NCBI GenBank assembly: GCA_023403845.1 | Contig: JAEYDL010000039.1 | Span: forward strand, 80,959 to 144,958 | DNA length: 64,000 nucleotides | Direction of reading: 5' to 3' | From: Pseudomonadota bacterium | Lineage (GTDB): Bacteria; Desulfobacterota; Desulfovibrionia; Desulfovibrionales; Desulfovibrionaceae | In this document: positions 36,967-45,235 of the stretch, in pieces | Layout of the letters: each line of letters starts with the position of its first letter | Position numbering within the stretch: the first letter of the stretch is position 1 | The notes under the pieces: generated by a model | The model's database searches: none | Told to the model about the DNA's origin: nothing | Seen by the model: only the letters and a program-made list of their open reading frames with translations | Translations under genes and position numbers: made by a program

Positions 36967-37869
36967 TCAGGCATTGTTCAAAGTTTTCCCCTTGCTTTTC
37001 GTCTGCTGCGTTGTCTGCTTTTTCTGTTGTCTTTTCTGCACCACGGTCTGCCGGGTCTTTCCACTTTCTTTTCGGACAGCAGTCCGCGTCTTGGAAGCGG
37101 ATCTGGTCTGCTGGACCGAGGCCTTCTGCTGTTTTCCAGACTGCTTTCCCGTCCGGACCGAAGCCGTGCTTCGCTTCTGTTTTTTCTGCGTCTTGACAGC
37201 GGATTTGGAGCTGTCGGACTTGGGCTGCCTGCCGTATTCCGAAAGCAGACTTTGCGTGATTTCCGCATCAGCTTCATCGGAAAAGGCCACACGTCTGGCC
37301 CCCGTAAAGGTGCGGCTGAAATAGGGGTCGCTCAGGGAGGCGATACGGACGCTCTTACGCGGTCGGGGACTATGAATGAACTTCCCCTCTCCCACATAAA
37401 TCCCGGTATGATAACCACGCCGTGGATGACGAAATGTAACAATATCCCCCGCCATCATATCTTCCGTTTCAATCGGAACCCCGAAGGAAGACTGTTCCCG
37501 GGCCGTGCGCGGCAAGGCAATCCCCACGCTCTTGTAAACCCACTGGACGAAGCCGGAGCAGTCGAAACCGTTGAGGGACGTTCCTCCAGTGACATAGGGC
37601 GTTCCAATGGCGGTTTTGGCCTTGGTCAACAGAAGAGAACTCGAAAACTGGACATCCTCTTCCATTCGGGCCAGAGCGGCCGATCCGTAGTCATAGGAAA
37701 AACGCTGAGCAGGAGACAGGGAGGAGCGGTCAACATCCGCGTATTCCATTTCCACACGCTCCGTTCCCGAAAGGCCGCCGGTCTTCCGGGAGGCGCAGCC
37801 GGTCATCAGCAATCCAGCGCAAAGAAACAGGATTACGCTTCCTCGTATGGATAGTTTGCTCGCATTCAT
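36967..37869 (-). CDS. NlpC/P60 lipoprotein with long basic C-terminal tail
   Basis: A 300-residue lipoprotein: hydrophobic N-terminus with lipobox LMTGC (Cys near 25), then an NlpC/P60 domain (about 85-195). The catalytic triad residues are seen as the Cys of NGFDCSGFVQWVY, the His of YHTGIYVG and the His of KFIHSPR. It should cut peptidoglycan stem peptides. The last 90 or so residues are a low-complexity Lys/Gln/Ser/Thr-rich tail (for example KQSGKQQKASVQQTR). Such a basic tail is not part of the standard domain and may bind the cell wall. Confidence 0.88.
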   Translation of the reverse strand: MNASKLSIRGSVILFLCAGLLMTGCASRKTGGLSGTERVEMEYADVDRSSLSPAQRFSYDYGSAALARMEEDVQFSSSLLLTKAKTAIGTPYVTGGTSLNGFDCSGFVQWVYKSVGIALPRTAREQSSFGVPIETEDMMAGDIVTFRHPRRGYHTGIYVGEGKFIHSPRPRKSVRIASLSDPYFSRTFTGARRVAFSDEADAEITQSLLSEYGRQPKSDSSKSAVKTQKKQKRSTASVRTGKQSGKQQKASVQQTRSASKTRTAVRKESGKTRQTVVQKRQQKKQTTQQTKSKGKTLNNA

Positions 37870-38057
37870 TGGCGCAGGCTATTCATTTTCTTTCCCCTTG
37901 TCAACGCGAACGATCCGGCGTAAGGGCCAGGCTATTTTTAAATCTTTTCGCGGCAATCCATTTTGGAAATACAGAAAAATGCTCCGACAGGCGGACAGAA
38001 GGACGTTCAATGTTTCGCCTCCGAAAGACGACCAGTTGATGCGTGAACGCCGGACTG

Positions 38058-38086
38058 TTGACAAGATTCCTGTCCAGGTTTTATAT
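38058..38086 (+). promoter_or_regulatory. Sigma-70-like promoter before the Trp leader
   Basis: TTGACA at 38058-38063 and TTATAT at 38081-38086 with a 17-base spacer. It lies 32 bases upstream of the leader peptide ATG. Confidence 0.75.
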
Positions 38087-38117
38087 GGTTTCAGCTTGAT
38101 TACAAAAGGATGATTCC

Positions 38118-38210
38118 ATGAACAACGCTCGGCTCCATACCATCATGACGAACGCCTCCAGCTGGTGGCGTTTCCGGGTATTGGCGTGTCGGGCGGATGG
38201 GATCGCATGA
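38118..38210 (+). CDS. Leader peptide with tandem Trp codons (attenuator leader)
   Basis: A 30-codon frame that starts at ATG 38118 with AGGATG upstream. It contains adjacent Trp codons at residues 16-17 (ASSWWRF; TGGTGG at 38163-38168) and ends at TGA 38210. It sits between a good promoter and a terminator-like hairpin. This is the arrangement of ribosome-mediated attenuation in trp operons, but the next gene is a TRAP solute-binding protein. I infer that tryptophan supply controls the transporter. The GGTGGC of the Trp-codon segment (38164-38169) can pair with GCCACC of the terminator stem (38251-38256). Confidence 0.7.
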   Translation: MNNARLHTIMTNASSWWRFRVLACRADGIA

Positions 38211-38277
38211 TCGTATCGTTCTGATACGATTTTCTCGCGAAGGGTCAAAAGCCACCGGCACGCCGGTGGCTTTTTTT
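38210..38277 (+). terminator. Attenuator: pause hairpin plus intrinsic terminator
   Basis: Two hairpins. The first is ATCGTATC (38210-38217) with GATACGAT (38223-38230), followed by TTTT. The second is GCCACCGG (38251-38258) with CCGGTGGC (38263-38270), followed by seven Ts, a strong intrinsic terminator. Both lie between the Trp leader peptide and the TRAP genes, 50 bases before the first structural gene. Confidence 0.82.
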
Positions 38278-38327
38278 GTTTCCCAGGACATTTTTAACAC
38301 CCCATCTCTATCCCTGCGGAGAGTCAT

Positions 38328-39335
38328 ATGACGCACATTCTCACTCCTCGGAATCTGTTTCTCGGGCTGGTTCTGCTTCTTCTGCTGACGGCAGGACAAG
38401 TAGCGCAGGCGGATTTGATTCGCCTGCGCTACGCCAACTTTCCTCCGGCCAGCACCTTTCCCTGCATCCAGATGGAACGCTGGATCGAAGAAGTGCATGC
38501 GATTACCGACGGAAAAGTGCATGTGGACAGCTTTCCCGCCGGAGCCCTGCTCGACGCGCGATCCATGCTGCGCGGCGTGATGCGCGGACAGGCCGATATA
38601 GGTTGCTTCAGTACCGCCTATTATGCCGGAGCCTTTCCTCTGAGTTCCGTCTTCGAGCTTCCCCTCGGATTCCGTTCTTCCGAGGAAGCCAGCCGCATTC
38701 TGCTGGAAGTCCTTGATGAATTCCAGCCGCAAGATCTTTCCAAGGTCAAGATTCTGACCGCCTTCACCTCTCCGCCAGCTCAGGTTATGAGCAGCAGACC
38801 CGTAACCTCCCTGAGTGATCTGCAGGGTCTGTCCCTCCGGGCTTCGGGCATTCTGGCCGATGAAGTCGCCCTGCTGGGAGGCAAGCCCGTATCCATGCCC
38901 CAGTCTGAAGCGCCTGACGCCATTCAGCGCGGAGCCGTAGACGGAATCTTCTCTTCTCTCGACGTAGTAAGGGATCTGAACTATGCGGAAAGCTGCCGTT
39001 ATGGTCTTATTACCGACATGTCCGTCTATCCGTTCGTCGTGGTCATGAATCGCAGGGTCTGGAACAGCCTTCCCCCCGAAATCCGGGAAAAGCTCGATGC
39101 ATTGGCCATGCCCCATGCGATCTGGACCGGAAAGTACGTGGATGCCCACGCGCGTGAAGCTCTGGAATGGGGCCGGAAAACCTATTCCATAGATTATCGG
39201 ATACTTGATGAGGCCGAACACGCGGAAGCTCTGCGCAAGGTGGCCCCCCTCATCAAGGCATGGAAGGAAAAAACGGAGCAGCAGGGACTCCCGGCCTCCG
39301 CCATTCTTGAGTCCATCCGGGCAAAACTGCAATAA
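38328..39335 (+). CDS. TRAP transporter solute-binding protein (DctP type)
   Basis: Periplasmic substrate-binding protein of a tripartite TRAP transporter. The 335-residue protein has a signal peptide (LFLGLVLLLLLTAGQVAQA). Its DctP-family body includes RGVMRGQADIGCFSTAYYAG and the SLSDLQGLSLRASG segment, where the Arg normally binds the substrate carboxylate. GCGGAG precedes ATG 38328. The Trp-codon attenuator upstream suggests tryptophan or a related aromatic compound as ligand, but the sequence alone does not show it. Confidence 0.9.
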   Translation: MTHILTPRNLFLGLVLLLLLTAGQVAQADLIRLRYANFPPASTFPCIQMERWIEEVHAITDGKVHVDSFPAGALLDARSMLRGVMRGQADIGCFSTAYYAGAFPLSSVFELPLGFRSSEEASRILLEVLDEFQPQDLSKVKILTAFTSPPAQVMSSRPVTSLSDLQGLSLRASGILADEVALLGGKPVSMPQSEAPDAIQRGAVDGIFSSLDVVRDLNYAESCRYGLITDMSVYPFVVVMNRRVWNSLPPEIREKLDALAMPHAIWTGKYVDAHAREALEWGRKTYSIDYRILDEAEHAEALRKVAPLIKAWKEKTEQQGLPASAILESIRAKLQ

Positions 39336-39359
39336 CAGATCCTCTCAAAGGAATATGAC

Positions 39360-39887
39360 ATGGCTACAGATCTGACCCGACGCCAACGGACGGCATACCT
39401 TCTGAACAGGTTATCACGAAGGATAGCAGTCTATCTCGCCGTGCTGGCGGGCTTCTCCTTTCTCCTTCTTCTGGCTCTGGTCTGCGCCAATGCCGGAAGC
39501 CGAGCCTTCGGCCTGCCGCTGCGGGGGGCCGTAGAAAGTTCCGGACTTTTGGGGGCGCTTACCGCAGCTCTGGCTCTCGGATACGCCCAGATCCACCACA
39601 ATCATATTACAGGAGGCGTGGCCATACAAAGGCTGCCCTGTACATTCAGACTGGTTCTGGATGCGCTGGCCTGCCTTTCAGGCGCTCTTTTCTACTCTGC
39701 CGCGGCATGGGAACTGCTGGATCTGGGCCTGTTTACGCTGGAAACGGGAGAAACTGTTGATGGTGCGGGTGAACTCTACCCCTGGTTTATTCTTCTGACC
39801 GTTCCCGGGTTCGTGGGACAGGCCGTGATAATGTTCCTGCTTTTCTGCACCACGCTGCTGAATGGAGATGAAAAATGCCCCTGCTGA
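39360..39887 (+). CDS. TRAP transporter small permease (DctQ type)
   Basis: A 175-residue protein with four hydrophobic helices, the size and layout of DctQ small subunits. It includes the family-like ANAGSRAFGLPLRGAVESSGLLGA and YAQIHHNHITGGV (the usual R-H-I segment). The stop overlaps the next gene by 13 bases. Confidence 0.9.
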   Translation: MATDLTRRQRTAYLLNRLSRRIAVYLAVLAGFSFLLLLALVCANAGSRAFGLPLRGAVESSGLLGALTAALALGYAQIHHNHITGGVAIQRLPCTFRLVLDALACLSGALFYSAAAWELLDLGLFTLETGETVDGAGELYPWFILLTVPGFVGQAVIMFLLFCTTLLNGDEKCPC

Positions 39888-41206
39888 CGTCGCTTTGCTC
39901 CCCCATGCCTCTCGCTGTCGGAAGCCTTCTGCTCCTGCTTGCCGCCGTACTCTGGATGCGGTTGCCCATAGCCCTTCTGCTGGCAGGACTCGGCGTGCTC
40001 GGCGTCGGTCTGCTGGACGGAGCGTTCTCTGCCCGCACCCTGCTGGGCAATGAACTGTGGGGGAATTTTTCCAGCTACGGCCTGACGGTGATTCCTCTGT
40101 TCATCTTCATGGGACAGATCTGCTTCTATGCGGGACTGAACGAGCGCCTCTACCGTGCTCTGTACACGCTGGTCGGCCATCTCCCCGGCGGCCTGGCCGT
40201 GGCCACGCTGCTCGCCTGCGGCGGTTTTGCCGCCATTTGCGGTTCCAATACGGCAACGGCCGCCACCATGTCCGGGGTCGCCCTTCCGGAAATGCGCCGG
40301 TACGGCTATAATCAGTCCCTTTCGGCCGGTACGGTGGCCGTGGGGGCCACTCTCGGCGTGATTATTCCCCCCAGCGTCGTACTCATCGTCATCGGTCTCC
40401 AGACAGGATTGTCCATTTCAACTCTGTTTCTGGCATCCATCATCCCGGGTATCCTCCTGATGCTGGCCTTCACCCTGTGCGCCTTCATCGTCGCTCGCAG
40501 GCATCCCGAGTGGGCCCCTCGCCGTCCGCGAGCATCCCTGCGGGAACGCCTGCATGCCCTTCCCGAACTGAGCGAAGTGGTCATCCTGTGGGGTGGAGTT
40601 CTCGGCGGCATGGGCTGCGGGCTGGTCACGCCTACGGAAGCCGGCGGACTCGGTTCCCTTCTTGCATTGCTTATCGGCCTTCTGACCCGTCGTATCGGAA
40701 TGAAGGGGATCCTCAACGCAGTCTGCGATACGCTGCGGCTGACGGCCATGATCCTGTTGCTTGTGGCCGGAGCCATGATCTACGGAAAGTTTCTTGCCCT
40801 GACCCGCCTGCCGTTCGAACTGGCGGAAATGGTCGCCACACTGCATGTAGACCCGCTGCTTGTCCTGCTCCTTATCCTCATCACCTATTTCATCGGCGGC
40901 ATGCTCATGGACGCGCTGGCTCTGCTTCTCATCACTGTGCCCATCTTCTTTCCGCTCATGCAGGGACTGGGCACAGATCTCGTCTGGTTCTCCATCATCG
41001 TGACCGTTGTGACGACCATGGGAGCGGTCACGCCGCCGGTAGGAGTATGCGCCTATGTCGTGGCGTCTTCATCGCTGGATATCCCCCTTCCCAGCATCTT
41101 TCGCGGCATTGTCCACTATATACCTGCCTACATCGGGATACTGGTTCTGCTGACATTGCTGCCCGGTCTGACCACGTTCATTCCTTCCATGGTCGCAACC
41201 CGTTGA
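39875..41206 (+). CDS. TRAP transporter large permease (DctM type)
   Basis: A 443-residue membrane protein with about 12 helices, the ion-coupled transport subunit. Family marks are VIPLFIFMGQICFYAGL, GGFAAICGSNTATAATMSG, GVIIPPSVVLIVIGLQT, LVTPTEAGGLG and TPPVGVCAYV. GGAGAT precedes ATG 39875. It closes the TRAP operon. Confidence 0.95.
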   Translation: MPLLTSLCSPMPLAVGSLLLLLAAVLWMRLPIALLLAGLGVLGVGLLDGAFSARTLLGNELWGNFSSYGLTVIPLFIFMGQICFYAGLNERLYRALYTLVGHLPGGLAVATLLACGGFAAICGSNTATAATMSGVALPEMRRYGYNQSLSAGTVAVGATLGVIIPPSVVLIVIGLQTGLSISTLFLASIIPGILLMLAFTLCAFIVARRHPEWAPRRPRASLRERLHALPELSEVVILWGGVLGGMGCGLVTPTEAGGLGSLLALLIGLLTRRIGMKGILNAVCDTLRLTAMILLLVAGAMIYGKFLALTRLPFELAEMVATLHVDPLLVLLLILITYFIGGMLMDALALLLITVPIFFPLMQGLGTDLVWFSIIVTVVTTMGAVTPPVGVCAYVVASSSLDIPLPSIFRGIVHYIPAYIGILVLLTLLPGLTTFIPSMVATR

Positions 41207-41528
41207 ATCCCGGTCGTGCCGGGGGAAATCTCCCGGTACGGTCATCCCTGCTCCATCCATGCCAGAACCGCCAACGCTGATCTGCCGCCGCGCATCCATC
41301 ACCATCTCTTGAATGTATTCGCAGAGGGAGCGGGAAAACATGGCATCTCCTCCCGTTGATCTGCCCGGTCTGCGACCGTCGGAACGCAGCCATGTCGGAC
41401 GGATTGCAGGAAGCCATCATGAAATATGGTGCAATGTGCTCAAAGTCTGCCTGACGGAACAGGGCTTTCTCCATATGAAAAGACCCGTCGGAATACCGAC
41501 GGGTCTTTTGAAAAACAACTTCCTCAAA
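41207..41528. other. Convergent intergenic region after the TRAP operon
   Basis: Apart from the terminator at its end, no gene is seen. A weak hairpin (CCCGGTCGTGCCGGGGGA region, 41211-41240) follows the dctM stop. Confidence 0.4.
41478..41509. terminator. Bidirectional terminator
   Basis: A perfect 14-bp stem AAAAGACCCGTCGG/CCGACGGGTCTTTT with an AATA loop, flanked by As and Ts. It serves the plus-strand TRAP operon and the minus-strand lyase gene, whose stop is 19 bases away. Confidence 0.92.
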
Positions 41529-42530
41529 CTAGTCGCGGAAGATGGGCTGATAAGCGTACAGAGCCGGAGAGCCGCCAGTGTGCAGGAACAGCACATTGGA
41601 CCCCTTGGGGAAATATCCCTTGCGGGCCAGGTCAATCAGACCGGACATGGCCTTGCCGGAATACACAGGGTCAAGAAGGATGCTTTCGGTGCGGGCAAGC
41701 ATCTTCACGGCTTCCACCATGGCCGGGGTCGGCAGGGAGTAGCCGGGGCCGACGTAATCATCGAAGGCCACCACAGCTTCGGCGGGCACCTGCACCTTGG
41801 CGCCGATGTAGTTCAACGTATCGTTGGCAAGATTGAGAACCGCAGCTTCCTGCACAGGCTTCTTGCGGTTCACGCCGATGCCGGTAACCGGAATTTCAGC
41901 ATTGTTGCCGATCATGCCGGCGATGATGCCCGCATGGGTTCCGGCGCTGCCGCTGGGAACCACCATGTGGTCGATGGACAGGCCCATTTCGAAGAACTGC
42001 TGCAACGTTTCCTGAGCGCAGCTCACATAGCCAAGAGCACCGATATGGTTGGAAGCGCCGCCGGGAATGATATAAGGCTTCCTGCCTTCGGCGCGCAGCT
42101 TTTCAGCCACCTTCTCCATTTCGCCCATCATGTTGGAACCGCCGGGCACTACCGTGATGGACTTCACGCCAAGCAGCTGGAACAGGAAATTATTGCCGGA
42201 CGCCTCGGGAGAATAGCTGTCCTTCACCCGTTCCTCGAGCACCAGATGGCAGTCAAGGCCTTCATGAACGGCCCAGGCGAGGGTCAGACGGCAATGGTTG
42301 GACTGTACGGCGCCGCAGGTGATCAGGGTATCTGCGCCCTGATTCAGAGCATCGGCGATGCAGAAATCCAGCTTGCGCGTCTTGTTGCCGCCGCTGGTGC
42401 CGGGAAGCAGGTCGTCACGCTTGATATAGACATTGATACCAGCATCCAGGGCCTTGGTGAAGTTAGGCAGAAATTCGATGGGCGTGGGTTCAGTCACATA
42501 GCCGCGACGAGGAAATTTGCCGAGATTCAT
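41529..42530 (-). CDS. PLP-dependent lyase, CuyA / D-cysteine desulfhydrase family
   Basis: A 333-residue fold-type II PLP enzyme. The PLP lysine is in the SGGNKTRKLDF segment, and the phosphate loop is GSAGTHAG. QSNHCRLT and LLDPVYSGKAMSGLIDL are family marks. The family includes D-cysteine desulfhydrase, ACC deaminase and L-cysteate sulfo-lyase CuyA. From memory, the EKLRAEGRKPYIIPGG and N-terminal MNLGKFPRR stretches look closest to CuyA. Neighbours (acidic amino-acid symporter, racemase, RidA) favour cysteate cleavage to sulfite, pyruvate and ammonia. GGAGG precedes ATG 42530; it has its own operator-bearing promoter. Confidence 0.82.
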   Translation of the reverse strand: MNLGKFPRRGYVTEPTPIEFLPNFTKALDAGINVYIKRDDLLPGTSGGNKTRKLDFCIADALNQGADTLITCGAVQSNHCRLTLAWAVHEGLDCHLVLEERVKDSYSPEASGNNFLFQLLGVKSITVVPGGSNMMGEMEKVAEKLRAEGRKPYIIPGGASNHIGALGYVSCAQETLQQFFEMGLSIDHMVVPSGSAGTHAGIIAGMIGNNAEIPVTGIGVNRKKPVQEAAVLNLANDTLNYIGAKVQVPAEAVVAFDDYVGPGYSLPTPAMVEAVKMLARTESILLDPVYSGKAMSGLIDLARKGYFPKGSNVLFLHTGGSPALYAYQPIFRD

Positions 42531-42593
42531 ACATGCCTCCAAGTATGGCTTTGAAGTGTATGGCTGTTGCCGTGCTGACGTAGCTGACTTTTT

Positions 42594-42623
42594 AATGTCG
42601 ACATTCGTCACATGACGAATGTC
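42594..42623. promoter_or_regulatory. Palindromic operator at the lyase promoter
   Basis: AATGTCGACATT at 42594-42605 overlaps a second palindrome made of GACATTCGTCA (42600-42610) and TGACGAATGTC (42613-42623). It shares CGAATGTC/GACATTCG half-sites with a site before the symporter gene. It covers the expected -10 region of a minus-strand promoter with TTGACA at 42644-42639. Repression by the nearby GntR protein is inferred. Confidence 0.72.
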
Positions 42624-42741
42624 ACTCCGCCAGCGCCCTGTCAAGAAAAATTCCCCATTCCGAGGACCCGTCCTGCAGAGGGGCATTCAAAACCCGGGAC
42701 GAAACGCGCTGCGAATCCGTCCCGGATACACTCTGGTCCTC

Positions 42742-43116
42742 CTACCGGACCACGGTTGCTTCAATTTCTACCAGACCACCCAGCGGCAACTGCTTCACGG
42801 CCACGCAGGAACGGGCCGGAGGATTCTGGTCGAACACCTTGGCATACGCGGCGTTGACCACAGGGAAATCATCCATGCTGGTGATGTAGACGGTGGTCTT
42901 GACCACGTTTTCGGCCGTGGCTCCCACTTCCTGCAAAAGGGCCTGCACATTCTTCAGGCTCTGGACGGTCTGTGCTTCCACGCCTTCGGCCAGCTTCCCG
43001 GTAGCGGGATCAATTCCGAGCTGACCGGAAAAATAAACCGTATTGCCGGCCTGAATGGCCTGGGAATAGGGACCGATGGCGGCGGGAGCGCCAGTAGTGG
43101 AAATGACTTTTTTCAT
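42742..43116 (-). CDS. ridA: RidA enamine/imine deaminase
   Basis: Hydrolyses reactive 2-aminoacrylate and iminopropionate, made by PLP lyases, to pyruvate and ammonia. The 124-residue protein has the full family pattern: GPYSQAIQAGNTVYFSGQLG, the catalytic Arg of PPARSCVAV and the Glu of LVEIEATVV at the C-terminus. A neighbour of a 2-aminoacrylate-forming lyase is a natural place for it. It lies 36 bases after the racemase gene. Confidence 0.95.
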   Translation of the reverse strand: MKKVISTTGAPAAIGPYSQAIQAGNTVYFSGQLGIDPATGKLAEGVEAQTVQSLKNVQALLQEVGATAENVVKTTVYITSMDDFPVVNAAYAKVFDQNPPARSCVAVKQLPLGGLVEIEATVVR

Positions 43117-43152
43117 TTGGGTAACTCCTTTCTGAAAAATCGTTGTGAAAAA

Positions 43153-43917
43153 CTATGCCTTCCATTTCTCAGGAGCGAACGCCTGCACCAGCTCTCCTGC
43201 AAGAATGAATGTGGCGTCAATCAGTGGAACGCCGAACAGCTCGCGCTCCGGCAAAGCCAGAGGGATTTCCGTGCAGCCCAGAATAACGGCCTGAGCGCCC
43301 TGCTCCTGCACCAGTCTGCGCGCCTGCTCGGCCAGATTCTCCCTGGCCCTTTCCGTCACCGGGTTTGAACAGGCCTTGATGCCGTATTCATGGTTGCTGA
43401 TGGCATCCTGAACGGCCTCTCGCCCGGTCACATCGGGGAAAACGCAGACAAGACCGGCTTTTTCCAGACTGTCCTGGTACAGGCGTGTCTCCAGAGTGGC
43501 CTTGGTGCTCAGCAGACCGATGCGCGAAACGTTCCGACAGTTCCTTTGAATGTATTGCGTCACGCTGTCAATCATGTGCACGAACCGGATTGACCGATCG
43601 AACGCGAACAGCTTCTCCAGAGCGGGCCCGAGGATACGGGGACTGTGCGCGGTGTTGCAGGGGATGCCGATGACAGTGGCCCCAGCCCGGGCAAGGCGAA
43701 CCATGATGTCTCCGATAGCCTCGCCGGGATTTTCAGGGGCGTTCTGCAACAGGAAGGCGGGACGGTCGGCAATCTCGCCCGGGAAGGAAAAAAGCATGAC
43801 CGGAAGATGCTGCTGATCCCTGTCCGCAATGGTCTGATCGAAAATCTTGCGGACCAGATCAAGGCCCGCATATGGACCGACGCCTCCGACGACGCCTATG
43901 GCTCCTGAATACGTCAT
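43153..43917 (-). CDS. Aspartate/glutamate racemase family protein
   Basis: A 254-residue cofactor-independent racemase. Both catalytic cysteines are present: IGIPCNTAHS and VILGCTEIPLAL. The N-terminus AIGVVGGVGPYAGLDL is typical of the aspartate racemase branch. Substrate may be aspartate, but the operon suggests a sulfonated or thiol analogue such as cysteate. GGGAGAGGA precedes ATG 43917; the frame to 44133 overlaps the symporter gene. Confidence 0.88.
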   Translation of the reverse strand: MTYSGAIGVVGGVGPYAGLDLVRKIFDQTIADRDQQHLPVMLFSFPGEIADRPAFLLQNAPENPGEAIGDIMVRLARAGATVIGIPCNTAHSPRILGPALEKLFAFDRSIRFVHMIDSVTQYIQRNCRNVSRIGLLSTKATLETRLYQDSLEKAGLVCVFPDVTGREAVQDAISNHEYGIKACSNPVTERARENLAEQARRLVQEQGAQAVILGCTEIPLALPERELFGVPLIDATFILAGELVQAFAPEKWKA

Positions 43918-44005
43918 GGCTTCCTCTCCCTGAAACGAGTTGAAGTTTTGAAACCGCCGGAGGACCTGGAGGGAAATGCCCCCCGGCGGGCAGGAAAACG
44001 GGACA

Positions 44006-45235
44006 TCAGGCCTGAAGCCGAGCACCCCGTTCCTGATCGAGATCATTTTCGAGCTTGGAAACGAACAGAGCTCCCGTGGCATCTCCAAGTACATTGATGG
44101 TCGTGCGGGCCATGTCCATGATTCGGTCCACACCGGCCACCAGCGCGATGGCTTCCAGCGGAATACCTACCTGCGTGAAGACCATGGTCACCATGATCAG
44201 CGCCGCGCCCGGCACGCCCATGGAGCCGATAGACGCCAGAATCGCCAGCAGAATGACGGTAAGCTGCTTGTCCAGGGGCATGGGAATGCCGTATACTTCG
44301 GCGGCGAAAATAGCCGCGATGCCCATATAGATGGCCGCGCCGTCCATATTGATGGTGTTGCCGAGCGGAATGGAGAAGCTGGATACGGGCTTGGACGCGC
44401 CAAGCTTCTGCACGCTGAACAGGTTGGAGGACAGGGCCGCCGCACTGGAACAGGTGGTGAAGGAGATCATCAGAGGTTCGGCCAGCCCTTTCAGGAACTT
44501 GGCGGGCGTAATGCCGCAGAACTTCACGCACGGCATATACACGATCAGAACCTGACAAAGACAGGCCACATACATCACGGCCACCAGCTTGACGAGCGGC
44601 AACAAAACGCTCAGACCGTGCATGCTCACGGTGAAGGCCATGAGGCCGAAAACGCCGATGGGCGCATACAGCATAACAGCGGAGGTCACCTTAACCATGA
44701 CCTCGGCCGCTCCGTCGAAAAAGCTGTATACGATCTTGCCCTTTTCACCCGCAGAACTCAAACCGAACCCGAACAGCATGGCAAAAAAGATGATCTGCAG
44801 CATGTTGCCCTTGGCCAGCGCATCCACGGGGTTGATGGGCACAATGTTCATCAGAACGTCGACGAGCGGCGGAGGTGTCACGTTCTTGGCCGTGAGACCA
44901 TCGGTGGAAATATTCAGTCCGCTGCCTGGCTGAAAGAGGTTGGCAAGAACCAGACCGATGATCACAGCGACCGCCGTGGTGACCAGATAATAGATCAGTG
45001 TCTTTCCGGCCACTCTTCCCAGCCTGCTCACGTCGCCCACGCTGGCAGCGCCCGCGACGAGGGTCGTCAGCACCAGAGGAACGACGACCATGCGGACAAG
45101 GCTGATGAACAGCTGCCCGACCGGTTTGAAGTAGGAAGGATCAAAGTTGAAAACAGGCGTCAGTGCGCCGACGATGATACCGAGAATCATGCCTATCGCC
45201 ATCTGAGTAGGCAAACTCATTCGGGGAGCGCTCAT
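44006..45235 (-). CDS. Dicarboxylate/amino acid:cation symporter (DAACS, GltP-like)
   Basis: A 409-residue cation-coupled importer of the SLC1/GltPh fold. The serine-rich hairpin TTCSSAAALSSN, the NTINMDGAAIYMG segment and the substrate site DRIMDMARTTINVLGD are present. The Arg of MARTT matches GltPh Arg397, which binds the side-chain carboxylate of aspartate, so an acidic ligand is expected. Cysteate, the sulfonate analogue of aspartate, would fit. GGAGGAG precedes ATG 45235. It is the first gene of a symporter-racemase-ridA unit. Confidence 0.92.
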   Translation of the reverse strand: MSAPRMSLPTQMAIGMILGIIVGALTPVFNFDPSYFKPVGQLFISLVRMVVVPLVLTTLVAGAASVGDVSRLGRVAGKTLIYYLVTTAVAVIIGLVLANLFQPGSGLNISTDGLTAKNVTPPPLVDVLMNIVPINPVDALAKGNMLQIIFFAMLFGFGLSSAGEKGKIVYSFFDGAAEVMVKVTSAVMLYAPIGVFGLMAFTVSMHGLSVLLPLVKLVAVMYVACLCQVLIVYMPCVKFCGITPAKFLKGLAEPLMISFTTCSSAAALSSNLFSVQKLGASKPVSSFSIPLGNTINMDGAAIYMGIAAIFAAEVYGIPMPLDKQLTVILLAILASIGSMGVPGAALIMVTMVFTQVGIPLEAIALVAGVDRIMDMARTTINVLGDATGALFVSKLENDLDQERGARLQA

